Positions 18,271 through 26,644 of a stretch of 64,000 nt of DNA are shown piece after piece. Each line of letters begins with the position of its first letter. Position 1 is the first letter of the stretch. Source of the stretch: Massilia horti (GTDB lineage Bacteria; Pseudomonadota; Gammaproteobacteria; Burkholderiales; Burkholderiaceae_D); NCBI RefSeq assembly GCF_004614195.1, contig NZ_SPUM01000123.1, forward strand, positions 62,001 through 126,000, written 5' to 3'. A program made the position numbers and the translations under genes. The notes under the pieces were generated by a model. It saw only the letters and a list, made by a program, of their open reading frames with translations. It did no database searches and had not been told where the DNA came from.

Positions 18271-19227
18271 ATGACTTTTTTCTCCATTCTGTGCGCGCTG
18301 CTGATCGAGCAACTCAAGCCGCTGCGCGCAGATAACCAGATCTACGGCGGCATCAAGCGTCTCGCCACCCAGATCGAAAGCTGGTTCAATGCAGGCGAGA
18401 CCGCTAACGGTCGCCTTGGCTGGTTCCTGATGATGGCCATACTGATGCTGCCCACCGCCATCATCTACGGCATCCTGAAGCATTACAACATCTTCCTGGC
18501 GTTCGGCTGGAACGTGCTGATCGTCTACCTGACCCTCGGTTTCCGTCACTACAGCCACTATTTCACCTCGATCCAGTTCGCCCTCAATTCCGGCGATGAA
18601 GCCGGCGCGCGCAGGCTGCTGGCCGAATGGACCAAGCTTGACACAGTCGGCATGGACAGCACCGAGATCGCCCGCATCGCGGTCGAAAAATCGCTCGTGA
18701 CCACCCACCGCAATGTGTTCGGCGTATTCTTCTGGTTCCTGATGCCGCTGGGACCGGCTTGCGCGGTGATGTACCGCGTGTCCGAATACCTGGCGCGTGC
18801 GTGGAACGAGCCCGACCATATGCGCAACGAAGCCTTCGGCCGGTTCGCCGCCAGGGCCTTTTACTGGCTCGACTGGATACCGGTGCGCCTGACCGCGATC
18901 GCATTTGCCGTGGTCGGCAATTTCGAGGATTCGGTCTATGCGTGGCGCAACTTCGCCAGCCGCTGGGCCGACGAATCGAAGGGCATCATCCTGGCTGCGG
19001 GCGGCGGCGCGATGGGCGTGCGTCTGGGCACGCCGGTCGAAAACGCCCCGCAACTGCTGCCGGCCGATGCCGCCACCGTCGACTTCTCGGAAAGCGATGC
19101 CGATGTGTTGCCAGGCGAGGAGCCGAACGTGCGCGCCCTGCAAAGCACCGTGGGACTTGTCTGGCGTGCCCTGTTACTATGGATGGCATTGTTGCTGCTG
19201 CTGTCTGGTGCAGTATGGCTAGGATGA
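18271..19227 (+). CDS. CobD/CbiB-like membrane protein
   Basis: Predicted 318-residue integral membrane protein. MTFFSILCALLIEQLKPL at the start, four or so further hydrophobic segments (GRLGWFLMMAILMLPTAIIY, VFFWFLMPLGPACAVMYRV, and a final WMALLLLLSGAVWLG) and EAFGRFAARAFYWLDWIP match the CobD/CbiB family proteins seen in Burkholderiales, which resemble AmpE and adenosylcobinamide-phosphate synthase. No other cobalamin genes are nearby, so a role in vitamin B12 synthesis is doubtful. The ATG at 18271 has AAGGA about 7 bases upstream; the preceding TTG codon is also in frame. Confidence 0.8.
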   Translation: MTFFSILCALLIEQLKPLRADNQIYGGIKRLATQIESWFNAGETANGRLGWFLMMAILMLPTAIIYGILKHYNIFLAFGWNVLIVYLTLGFRHYSHYFTSIQFALNSGDEAGARRLLAEWTKLDTVGMDSTEIARIAVEKSLVTTHRNVFGVFFWFLMPLGPACAVMYRVSEYLARAWNEPDHMRNEAFGRFAARAFYWLDWIPVRLTAIAFAVVGNFEDSVYAWRNFASRWADESKGIILAAGGGAMGVRLGTPVENAPQLLPADAATVDFSESDADVLPGEEPNVRALQSTVGLVWRALLLWMALLLLLSGAVWLG

Positions 19228-19323
19228 TAACGTGGCGACATAGGCCTCGTCCGCAGGTCTTCTATAAGATATAATACCTGCTGTCGTTCTCATCCACGCA
19301 GTATTCCTGTTTCAAGCAGCACT

Positions 19324-19668
19324 ATGGCCGAGTTACCGCAAACCAGGAAAGAACTCGCCGACGAGTTTTTCATTTTAGGCGTCACCAGCAAAGGCAGGCA
19401 GTTTCGCCCCAGCGATTGGGCGGAGCGCCTGTGCGGTGTGATGTCCTGCTTCCGCCCGCACGGTAGTAGCGTCCCCGACGCGCACCTGAAGTTCTCCCCG
19501 TACGTGCACCCGACCATCGTGAACGGGGTCAAGGCTGTCGTCGTCGACAACGAGTTGAAAAAAATCGAACCCCTCGCGTACCACTTCCTTGTCGACTTCG
19601 CCAAGGACAACGACTTGCAGGTGGTCGACGCCTGCTTCGTCCCGCCGCCAGCCGAATCCAGGTCCTGA
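19324..19668 (+). CDS. DUF3579 family protein
   Basis: Predicted 114-residue soluble protein. The family pattern is clear: ILGVTSKGRQFRPSDWAERL, CGVMSCFRP, KFSPYVHPTIVNGVKAVVVD and EPLAYHFLVDFAKDNDLQVV. DUF3579 proteins are common in betaproteobacteria and have no assigned function. A TATAAT at 19270-19275, about 50 bases before the ATG, is a plausible -10 box. Confidence 0.9.
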   Translation: MAELPQTRKELADEFFILGVTSKGRQFRPSDWAERLCGVMSCFRPHGSSVPDAHLKFSPYVHPTIVNGVKAVVVDNELKKIEPLAYHFLVDFAKDNDLQVVDACFVPPPAESRS

Positions 19669-19781
19669 TCCCGCTGCTTCCTCGCGCCGCTGCCGGTTTG
19701 AGCAAAATCAAACCCGCCCTTGGGCCGCGCGCTAGCGTAGGCCCGTCACGCGCGCATCAAGCTCGCGCAGAGGGGAACGAC

Positions 19782-20231
19782 ATGCAAATCGGCGAAATTG
19801 CTACCGCAGAGACGATTTACTGCAGACGCGACGAATCGGTGCAAGCGGCGGCCTTGCTCATGCGGCAACATCATGTTGGCGACCTCGTGGTTGCCGACGA
19901 AATCGCCGATCAGCGTATTCCGGTTGGCATCGTCACCGACCGCGATATCGTCGTGTCCGTCATCGCGCTGGGACTGGACCCGTCAAGCCTGCAGGTCGGC
20001 GACATCATGAGCGATGACCTGCTTACCGTGAATGAAGCGGACGACGTGTACGCGACAATCGAAAAGATGCGTTTCCGCGGTATCCGCCGGGTGCCGGTGG
20101 TGAACGCAAACGGCGCATTGATGGGGATCGTCAGCGCCGACGACCTGCTCGAGTTCCTGTCCGAAGAGATGGGCGAGCTCGCACGCATCAGTTCACATCA
20201 GCAGGCGCACGAAAAGCGCGCGCGGCACTGA
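19782..20231 (+). CDS. CBS-domain protein
   Basis: Predicted 149-residue protein made of a pair of CBS domains (about residues 6-65 and 70-130). Examples are VQAAALLMRQHHVGDLVVAD with VGIVTDRDIVV, then IEKMRFRGIRRVPVVNANGA with GIVSADDLLEFLSEEMGEL. Such stand-alone Bateman modules bind adenine nucleotides or sense energy status. The ATG at 19782 is preceded by AGAGGGGAACG. No neighbour indicates a partner. Confidence 0.9.
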   Translation: MQIGEIATAETIYCRRDESVQAAALLMRQHHVGDLVVADEIADQRIPVGIVTDRDIVVSVIALGLDPSSLQVGDIMSDDLLTVNEADDVYATIEKMRFRGIRRVPVVNANGALMGIVSADDLLEFLSEEMGELARISSHQQAHEKRARH

Positions 20232-20330
20232 GCTGTCGTTCCAACATGAGCAGGGCAGCAAGCCGCAACGCAGCCATGCGACTGCTAAGCGTGGCTTAAT
20301 CAAGCTTCTGTTACCATCGCGTTTTTCGTA

Positions 20331-20449
20331 AAGGTGCGCCCAGCCGCGACGGCTTGTGCGCATGGCGCGTGAGCGCACCGGAACGCGTACCATTTGTGCA
20401 CCATCGGCATCTGTCCGTAGCCGCGTGCCGCATCAATGCGCACCCTACC
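20331..20449. repeat. dispersed repeat, degenerate copy F
   Basis: Left end AAGGTGCGCC and right end GCGCACCCTAC, with several GTGCGCA-type words between. It resembles copy A but has drifted, and lies just upstream of the M16 peptidase start, so it may be within that gene's 5' region. Confidence 0.45.
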
Positions 20450-20460
20450 TGAAAGATCAC

Positions 20461-23190
20461 ATGAGTCTGATAAGCTTCAAGCGCGCCCTGGTCGCGCCAA
20501 TCGTGGCCGGCCTGGCCTTCGTCGCTGCCACCCCCGCATGGTCGTTTGCGCCACCCAAGGGCGTGGTGCAAGGCCCCTCGGTCGAGGGCATCACCGAATA
20601 CCGCCTGCCCAACGGCCTGAAGGTGCTGCTGTTCCCGGACGCGTCGCGTCCCACCATCACCGTGAACATGACCTACCTGGTCGGCTCGCGCCACGAGAAC
20701 TACGGCGAGACCGGGATGGCGCACCTGCTCGAACACCTCATGTTCAAGGGCACCCCGAAGAACTCGGACATCACGCGCCAGTTTTCCGAACGCGGCATGG
20801 ATTTTAACGGCACCACCTCGCTCGACCGCACCAACTACTACGAGGTTTTCCCGGCCGGGAACGGTAACCTCCAGTGGGCGCTGCAGATGGAAGCCGACCG
20901 CATGACCCACTCGTTCATTTCGAAGAAGGACCTCGATTCCGAAATGACCGTCGTGCGCAACGAGTACGAGAAGGGCGAGAACTCGCCCACCAATGTGCTG
21001 ATGAAGCGGATGCAGGCCACTTCCTTCGACTGGCACGCCTACGGTCGCCCGACGATCGGCAACAAGAGCGATATCGAGAACGTCAAGATCTCAAACCTGC
21101 AAGCCTTCTACCGCACCTACTACCAGCCGGACAACGCGGTTCTGCTGGTGGCGGGCAAGTTCGATCCCGATGCCACGCTCGGCACGATCAGCCGCCTGTT
21201 CGGCACCATCCCCAAGCCCAAGCGTACGCTGCCCCAGTTCTGGACCGAGGAACCGACCCAGGACGGCGAGCGCACCTTCGCCGTGCGGCGCCAGGGCGAC
21301 GTGCAGATCGTCGCGGTCGCCTACAAGGTGCCGTCCGCCCTGCATGACGACAGCGACGTGCTGAGTTTTGCGTCGAGCATCCTGGGTGATTCGCCGACCG
21401 GCCGCCTGCACAAGCTGCTGGTCGATTCCGGCATGGCCAGCCAGGTGTTCAGCTACGGCCAGACCGGCTATGCGCCGGGCCTGCAGTACTTCGGTGCCGT
21501 GGTCAAGAAAGGCGCGCCGCTCGAACCGGTGCGCGAAGCGCTGACCAGGGCGGTCGAGGGGTTCGCCCAGCACCCGCCCACGAAAGAGGAGATGGAGCGC
21601 GTGCGGCGCAGCTACCTGAACGAATACGACCGCAGCCTGAACGACCCGCAGCGCGTCGGCGTCGCGCTGTCGGACGTGATCTCGCTGGGCGACTGGCGCC
21701 TGTTCTTCGTCGGGCGCGACCGCGTCAAGTCCGTCACCGCCGAGCAGGTCGCGGCGGCATCCGGTCGCTACTTCAAGCGCGATAACCGCGTGACCGGCAG
21801 CTTCATCCCGACCGACGACGCCGAGCGTGCCGCGATTCCGGCCGCGCCCAAGCTCGAGGCCGTGCTGAAGGATTTCAAGCCGAGCGCATCGAACCTGACG
21901 GCCGAAACCTTCGAGCCGACGCAGGAAAACATCATGAAACGCACGACCGTGACCACGGCCGGCGGCATGCAGCTGGCGCTGCTGCCCAAGAAGAACCGCG
22001 GCCAGACCGTCTCGGTCAACCTGCGCCAGCACATCGGCGACGAGAAGAACCTGTTCGACAAGGGCGAGGTGCCCGGGCTGACCGCCGCCATGCTCATGCG
22101 CGGGACCAGCAAGTTCAATCGCGTCCAGTTGGCCGACGAATTCGAACGGCTGAAGATTTCCGGCGGCCTGACCCACTTCGAGACCACCCGCGAGAACCTG
22201 CCGGAAGCGCTCAAGCTGGTCGCGCACGTGCTCAAGGAGCCGAGCTTCCCGGCGGCCGAGTTCGAGCAGCTGCGCCAGCAGACCCTGGTGGGCCTGGAGG
22301 CCAGCCGCTCCGAGCCGCAGTCGGTGGCCGCGCGTGCGCTCGGCCAGCACTTCAACATCTACCCGCGCGGTGACGTGCGCGCCGCGACCACGCTGGAGGA
22401 GGATATCGCCGACGTCAAGCGCGCCACGCTGGACGACCTGAAGGCCTTCCACCGCGACTACTACGGCACCGTGCCGGCCCAGGTCGCGATCGTCGGCGAC
22501 TTCGATCCGGGTACGATCAAGCCGCTGGTGGAGCAGCTGTTCGGCCACTGGCAGGCCACGCAAGCCGTGGCGCCGATCCTGAGCCGCCATGCGGACGTGG
22601 CGCCGGTGAAAAAAACGATCGACACGCCGGACAAGGAAAACGGCGTCTACCTGGCGCGCATGAACCTGAAGCTGAACGTCGAGGACCCGGACTATCCGGC
22701 GCTCACCCTGGCCAACTTCATCTTCGGCGAGGGTGGACTCAAGTCGCGCCTGATGGAGCGCATCCGCCAGAAGGAAGGATTGTCGTATGGCGTCGGATCG
22801 CACCTGGCCGGGGGAGACCTTGACCATGCGGGCGAGTTCGTGATCAGCGCGATCGCCGCGCCGCAGAACCTGCGCCGGGTTGACCAGGCTGTGCAGGAGG
22901 AACTGGCGCGTGCGCTCAAGGACGGCTTTACAAAGGCCGAACTGGCCGGTGCCAAGTCGGGTCTGATGCAACAACGGATCCAGAATCGCTCCGATGATGG
23001 CACCGTGGCGTCCGGCTGGACCGCGTACCTGTACCGCGGCCGGACATTCGAATGGTCGCGCCAGTTCGAGAACAAGCTGATGGCGGTTACGTTGCCAGAA
23101 TTGAATGCCGCGTTCCGCAAGGCCATCGATCCGGCCAAGCTGTCGGTCGTCATGGCCGGCGACCAGCGCAAGGCGGGTGCCGCAAACTAA
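20461..23190 (+). CDS. M16 family zinc metallopeptidase (insulinase/pitrilysin type)
   Basis: Predicted 909-residue secreted protein. A signal peptide covers about residues 1-29 (ending PAWSFA). The first half has the inverted zinc motif HLLEH (His88, Glu91, His92) and the downstream Glu in VRNEYEKGENSP. The second half begins near residue 490 (TTAGGMQLALLPKKNRGQTV), repeats the same fold, and lacks HxxEH, so it is the inactive partner clamshell. Family members degrade small peptides in the periplasm; some act with quinohemoprotein or PQQ maturation. It is a single-chain fusion rather than a two-gene pair. The ATG at 20461 lies 12 bases after repeat copy F. Confidence 0.95.
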   Translation: MSLISFKRALVAPIVAGLAFVAATPAWSFAPPKGVVQGPSVEGITEYRLPNGLKVLLFPDASRPTITVNMTYLVGSRHENYGETGMAHLLEHLMFKGTPKNSDITRQFSERGMDFNGTTSLDRTNYYEVFPAGNGNLQWALQMEADRMTHSFISKKDLDSEMTVVRNEYEKGENSPTNVLMKRMQATSFDWHAYGRPTIGNKSDIENVKISNLQAFYRTYYQPDNAVLLVAGKFDPDATLGTISRLFGTIPKPKRTLPQFWTEEPTQDGERTFAVRRQGDVQIVAVAYKVPSALHDDSDVLSFASSILGDSPTGRLHKLLVDSGMASQVFSYGQTGYAPGLQYFGAVVKKGAPLEPVREALTRAVEGFAQHPPTKEEMERVRRSYLNEYDRSLNDPQRVGVALSDVISLGDWRLFFVGRDRVKSVTAEQVAAASGRYFKRDNRVTGSFIPTDDAERAAIPAAPKLEAVLKDFKPSASNLTAETFEPTQENIMKRTTVTTAGGMQLALLPKKNRGQTVSVNLRQHIGDEKNLFDKGEVPGLTAAMLMRGTSKFNRVQLADEFERLKISGGLTHFETTRENLPEALKLVAHVLKEPSFPAAEFEQLRQQTLVGLEASRSEPQSVAARALGQHFNIYPRGDVRAATTLEEDIADVKRATLDDLKAFHRDYYGTVPAQVAIVGDFDPGTIKPLVEQLFGHWQATQAVAPILSRHADVAPVKKTIDTPDKENGVYLARMNLKLNVEDPDYPALTLANFIFGEGGLKSRLMERIRQKEGLSYGVGSHLAGGDLDHAGEFVISAIAAPQNLRRVDQAVQEELARALKDGFTKAELAGAKSGLMQQRIQNRSDDGTVASGWTAYLYRGRTFEWSRQFENKLMAVTLPELNAAFRKAIDPAKLSVVMAGDQRKAGAAN

Positions 23191-23302
23191 AAAAATCCCG
23201 ATTTTTGAGCGATGAACGTTTGATCCCAGCTCGTCGCGGCGCTATGATGTTGCTTTTGGGCAGTATTAGTTGCCAAATGGAATTGTAAGGAGTTCATTAA
23301 CA

Positions 23303-24088
23303 ATGAAGGGCATAAGCAAGCAGCAGCCGGAGGGATTTGGCGGCAAGGTTGTGCTGGTCACCGGCGCTGCGAGCGGGATCGGGCGTGCCACCGCGCTCGC
23401 GTTCGGGCGTGCAGGCGCGCACGTGGTGGTGGCCGACACCTCGGTCGACGGCGGTCACGCAACCGCGGCCATGATCGTGGAATCGGGCGGCAAGGCGCTG
23501 TATGTGCAGTGCAACGTCGCCCGCGCCGGCGACGTGGAGGCGCTGGTCGACAAGACCGTGTCGTACTACGGCCGGCTCGACTGTGCGATCAACAACGCCG
23601 GCATCGACGACGAGAGCAACCCGCTGGCCGAAGGCGACGAAGCGCAGTTTGACCGCATCATGGGCGTCAATCTCAAGGGCGTATGGCTGTGCATGAAGTA
23701 CCAACTGCTCCAGATGACCAGGCAGGGCGGCGGTGGCGTGATCGTCAACATCGCTTCGGTCGCGGGACTGGTCGGTGCGCCGGGGCACGCGATCTACGGC
23801 GCCAGCAAGCATGCGGTGGTCGGGCTGACCAAGAGCGCGGCTGCCGAGTATGCCAAGTCGGGCATCCGCGTCAACAGCATCTGCTCAGGCAGCGTCAAGA
23901 CGCCGATGCTGGCACGGGTATTCGAGAACGAGAGCGGCGCGGAAAAAAGGGCCAAGGCCATGCATCCGATGGGGCGCTTTGCCGAGCCGGGCGAAATCGC
24001 GAACGCGGCGATGTGGCTGTGCTCGGACCAGTCCTCGTTCGTGACCGGGCACCAGCTGGCGGTGGACGGCGGTCTGACGGCTATTTGA
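23303..24088 (+). CDS. SDR family oxidoreductase
   Basis: Predicted 261-residue short-chain dehydrogenase/reductase. The Rossmann motif TGAASGIGRATAL is near residue 23, NNAGID is the NNAG motif, and the active site is Ser in NIASVAGLVG, Tyr in YGASKHAVVGLTK and Lys four residues on. The C-terminus FVTGHQLAVDGGLTAI is standard. An Asp after the second strand (VVVADTS) suggests NAD preference. The ATG at 23303 has AAGGAG about 10 bases upstream. Substrate unknown; there is no operon partner. Confidence 0.93.
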   Translation: MKGISKQQPEGFGGKVVLVTGAASGIGRATALAFGRAGAHVVVADTSVDGGHATAAMIVESGGKALYVQCNVARAGDVEALVDKTVSYYGRLDCAINNAGIDDESNPLAEGDEAQFDRIMGVNLKGVWLCMKYQLLQMTRQGGGGVIVNIASVAGLVGAPGHAIYGASKHAVVGLTKSAAAEYAKSGIRVNSICSGSVKTPMLARVFENESGAEKRAKAMHPMGRFAEPGEIANAAMWLCSDQSSFVTGHQLAVDGGLTAI

Positions 24089-24105
24089 TCTGCGAACTCG
24101 AGATC

Positions 24106-24225
24106 GGAGGCGTAGGGTGCGCACCTGTGCGCACGCGGTCACCGCATGACTGACTTGCGGCAGCCGCTTCACTACGCCGCGTTCGCGAACCGCGTGGGCA
24201 CAGGTGCCCACCCTACGTACCCTCC
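24106..24225. repeat. dispersed palindromic repeat, copy B
   Basis: Begins GGAGGCGTAGGGTGCGCACC and ends with CCCACCCTACGTACCCTCC. The interior shares CTGACTTGCGG and GTTCGCGAACCGCGTG with copy A. It fills the gap between the convergent SDR and GntR genes and may act as a bidirectional end signal there. Confidence 0.8.
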
Positions 24226-24226
24226 G

Positions 24227-24967
24227 CTACGCCGCGTTCAGCTCCGCCACAAAGTCGTACATGTCGCCACGGAAGAACGACCGGCAGAACTCGACGGCGC
24301 ACCCGTCGCGCAAAAAGCCCAGCCGTTCCACGCACAGGCCGGCGTCGCCTTCCTTCGTCTGCAACAGCCTTGCCTGCTCGGCATTGAGCAGCAGCGCCGA
24401 TAGCCGCTGCAGTGCGCGCACGGGGCGGTTGCCGGCCGCCTCCAGCGCTTCGTACATGGACGCGTCCACCGCCTCGAGCGAGGGCAGGGCGCTGGCCGCA
24501 ATCGTCGCGTATTCGACGCACATCGGTATGTCGTCCGCGAAGCGGATGCGGTTGAAGCGGTACACCGCGGCGCCGGGCGACAGCCGCAGCCGCAGCGCCT
24601 CGTCCGGCGTCACCAGTCCCTCCGAACGCTTGAGCCAGACGCTGCGCGGCGTTCGCCCGCGTGAGCGCATGTCCTCGGAAAACGAGGTCAGTTTGGCGAA
24701 GTTCTTCTCGAAGCGCCGGTTGATGAAGTTGCCCGAGCCCGCGCGCCGCACCAGCAGCCCTTCTTCGACCAGGCCGTCGATCGCCTTGCGCACCGTAATG
24801 CGCGAAATCCCCAGTTCGGTGGCCAGTTGGCGTTCGGCCGGCAGGGCCTCGGCCGGGCCGAGCACGCCCTGGTCGATTGCTTCGCGCAGCGCGCGCTGCA
24901 ATTGCTGGTACAGCGGCAGGTTGCTGGTCACAGCAAGGTTCTGCATGAGCTGGGAAAGCTGGGACAT
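24227..24967 (-). CDS. GntR family (HutC subfamily) regulator, possible amino-sugar regulator
   Basis: Predicted 246-residue regulator. Residues about 15-80 form the winged helix domain (PLYQQLQRALREAIDQGVLG, then LATELGISRITVRKAIDGLV). The remainder is a UTRA effector domain (GAAVYRFNRIRFADDIPMCV; ERLGFLRDGCAVEFCRSFF). HutC-type members such as NagQ, DasR and NagR often sense phosphorylated amino sugars. It lies near the GlcNAc genes, but its gene is separated from the operon by the TPR gene, so linkage is by proximity. The ATG at 24967 was chosen; a start at 24946 is also possible. No clear ribosome site. Confidence 0.88.
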   Translation of the reverse strand: MSQLSQLMQNLAVTSNLPLYQQLQRALREAIDQGVLGPAEALPAERQLATELGISRITVRKAIDGLVEEGLLVRRAGSGNFINRRFEKNFAKLTSFSEDMRSRGRTPRSVWLKRSEGLVTPDEALRLRLSPGAAVYRFNRIRFADDIPMCVEYATIAASALPSLEAVDASMYEALEAAGNRPVRALQRLSALLLNAEQARLLQTKEGDAGLCVERLGFLRDGCAVEFCRSFFRGDMYDFVAELNAA

Positions 24968-25118
24968 CGGCGAGATGCTTTCGTTTGGATGGTCGAGAGT
25001 GTCGATAATACCAAAAAAAGACCGCGCCTCCGCCAGTGGCCCTCGACTCTTTTTTGATGATGAATGCAATGGGTGCGGTACGCTGAACGTTACCATCCGA
25101 CCAGGTTTCACCAGCCGC

Positions 25119-25153
25119 AAAAAAAGCGGGCCGGGCTTGCGCCCGAACCCGCC
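25119..25153 (-). terminator. Rho-independent terminator of the TPR gene
   Basis: Read on the minus strand, GCGGGTTCGGGC pairs imperfectly with GCCCGGCCCGC across GCAA, then runs into seven T. It lies 26 bases after the TPR stop. Confidence 0.8.
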
Positions 25154-25178
25154 TTGTGCGGTGCCGTGAACCGGCTGC

Positions 25179-26483
25179 TTACTGCGCTGCCACCTGCAGG
25201 CCTGGCGCCCCGGTCGGGTGGTTCAACAGCACGATCCAGTACTTGGCCAGGTCCGACAGGCCGCCGCCGGCCTTCACGGTCTGGAAAGTCTTGATAGCGT
25301 CGTCCTTGCGGCCGGCCTTGGCCAAGGCCATACCCAGGCGCAGCTTGGCTTCGTCCGGCTGCTTCAGGCTGCCCTTGGCGATACCCTGCTCGATGAAATT
25401 GATGCCCTTGTCGTACTGGCCCATCGTCACGTACGCCCAACCAATGTTGACCAGGCCGGCGCCATTCTTCGACTTGGCTGCCGAGGCTTCGCCGCTGGCG
25501 ATGTTCTTGGCGTCGTCGGCCGCGCTCTTGTTGGCCTTGTCGCGCAGCTGGCGTGCCTTTGCGTCGGACAGCACGCCTGCGGCAAAGCCAGCGTCCAGGG
25601 CCTGCTTCGCCTCGGTCGGCGAGCCGACCTGCAGCGCCAGTTCGGCCAGGTTCATGTAGTCTTCCGGCGCCATCTTCTTGACCGCCGCAAACTCGAAGCG
25701 ATACACCTCGATCAGGTGCGCGTTGCCGTCAAAGCCCGGACGGCGCTGGATGCCACGGTTGATCACGTCGGTCCAGTAGTCGTCGGTCGGGTAGAACGCC
25801 ACCAGCTTTTCCATCGCTGCCAGGTAGGTCGCGTCGTCCTTGAGCTTGGAGGCCGAGCTGGCCAACAGGCGCAGGTCCTGGTCCGTGGGGGCGACGCCGC
25901 TCTTTTCGGATTCGGCAATGACAGGCAGCACTTCGGTCTTGGTGCTGGCGTAGTCGCCGCTCAGGTACAGGGCTCGGATCAGGTTGGAGCGCGCTTTCTC
26001 AGGCGTCGCGCTTTCTTTCATGTAACGCTTGAGCCACTCGGCTTCCTTCGGGTAGTTCTTGGCGGTGTCATACAAGTTGGCCAGCGCCAGCATGAGGTTG
26101 TCCTTCTCCGCTGCCGGCGCGAATTCCGAGTTGATGATCGCTTCGAGCGACGAAATCGTGAGTGCGTCGTTGTTGGACGACACAGCCAGCTGCAGCTTCG
26201 TGCGGTGGATCACGTAGGTCTCGTACGGAGTCAGATTCGGCAATGCGGCGGCTTGGGTGGTGCGGTTCTCCACCTCGGTGAAGTTCTTCGCATCTACCAG
26301 CGGCTTGATCTGGGCCGGATCAACCAATTTGTACAGTTCCGGGCGCACGGTCGGCCCTTTTTGCTCGGCCGCTGGGGCAGGCTTGTCGCCTTTTTTCTGT
26401 GCAAGGGCGGTGTTGGTCAGCGCCGGTGCCAGGCCGACGGCAGCCAACAACACGGCAAGGCGGGCAAGACGGAATTGGGACAT
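25179..26483 (-). CDS. secreted tetratricopeptide repeat protein
   Basis: Predicted 434-residue protein with a signal peptide (residues 1-29, ending NTALAQ) and a Lys/Pro/Ala linker. From about residue 95 onward it is made of TPR-like helical pairs, for example LANLYDTAKNYPKEAEWLKR, LIRALYLSGDYASTKTEV and, near the end, GWAYVTMGQYDKGINFIEQG and LGMALAKAGRKDDAIKTFQT. The C-terminus KYWIVLLNHP is distinctive. It is probably a periplasmic scaffold; the partner is unknown. AAGGA stands about 7 bases before the ATG. It lies between the nag operon and GntR but has its own terminator, so I would treat it as a separate transcript. Confidence 0.85.
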   Translation of the reverse strand: MSQFRLARLAVLLAAVGLAPALTNTALAQKKGDKPAPAAEQKGPTVRPELYKLVDPAQIKPLVDAKNFTEVENRTTQAAALPNLTPYETYVIHRTKLQLAVSSNNDALTISSLEAIINSEFAPAAEKDNLMLALANLYDTAKNYPKEAEWLKRYMKESATPEKARSNLIRALYLSGDYASTKTEVLPVIAESEKSGVAPTDQDLRLLASSASKLKDDATYLAAMEKLVAFYPTDDYWTDVINRGIQRRPGFDGNAHLIEVYRFEFAAVKKMAPEDYMNLAELALQVGSPTEAKQALDAGFAAGVLSDAKARQLRDKANKSAADDAKNIASGEASAAKSKNGAGLVNIGWAYVTMGQYDKGINFIEQGIAKGSLKQPDEAKLRLGMALAKAGRKDDAIKTFQTVKAGGGLSDLAKYWIVLLNHPTGAPGLQVAAQ

Positions 26484-26608
26484 GGAAAATCCTTAATTCA
26501 AAAAAAGATGACGATGTGCGAATTCACCGGACAATGGCGAATTTGCCATTTGGGCAAAACGTGCATTGTCCCACAAACTGCCGGGGCCGGCTAAAGCGAA
26601 TTGTGCAG

Positions 26609-26631
26609 CAACGGCGCCCCTGGCGCCGTTG
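26609..26631. repeat. perfect 10-bp inverted repeat after the GH3 gene
   Basis: CAACGGCGCC and its complement GGCGCCGTTG around a 3-base loop, 13 bases past the end of the hexosaminidase gene. There is no T run, so it may be a transcript-stabilising or Rho-dependent end rather than a classical terminator. Confidence 0.6.
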
Positions 26632-26644
26632 CGGTTACATTGCG

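Noticed and set aside
18268-19227. Assigning cobD to the CobD/CbiB-like gene
   Set aside because: No cobalamin genes nearby and family members in this group are not shown to make B12, so no gene symbol was given.
21091-22974. 627-residue minus-strand frame inside the M16 peptidase gene
   Set aside because: Long only because of high GC; rich in Arg, His and Gln with no motif, and the plus strand has a complete peptidase.
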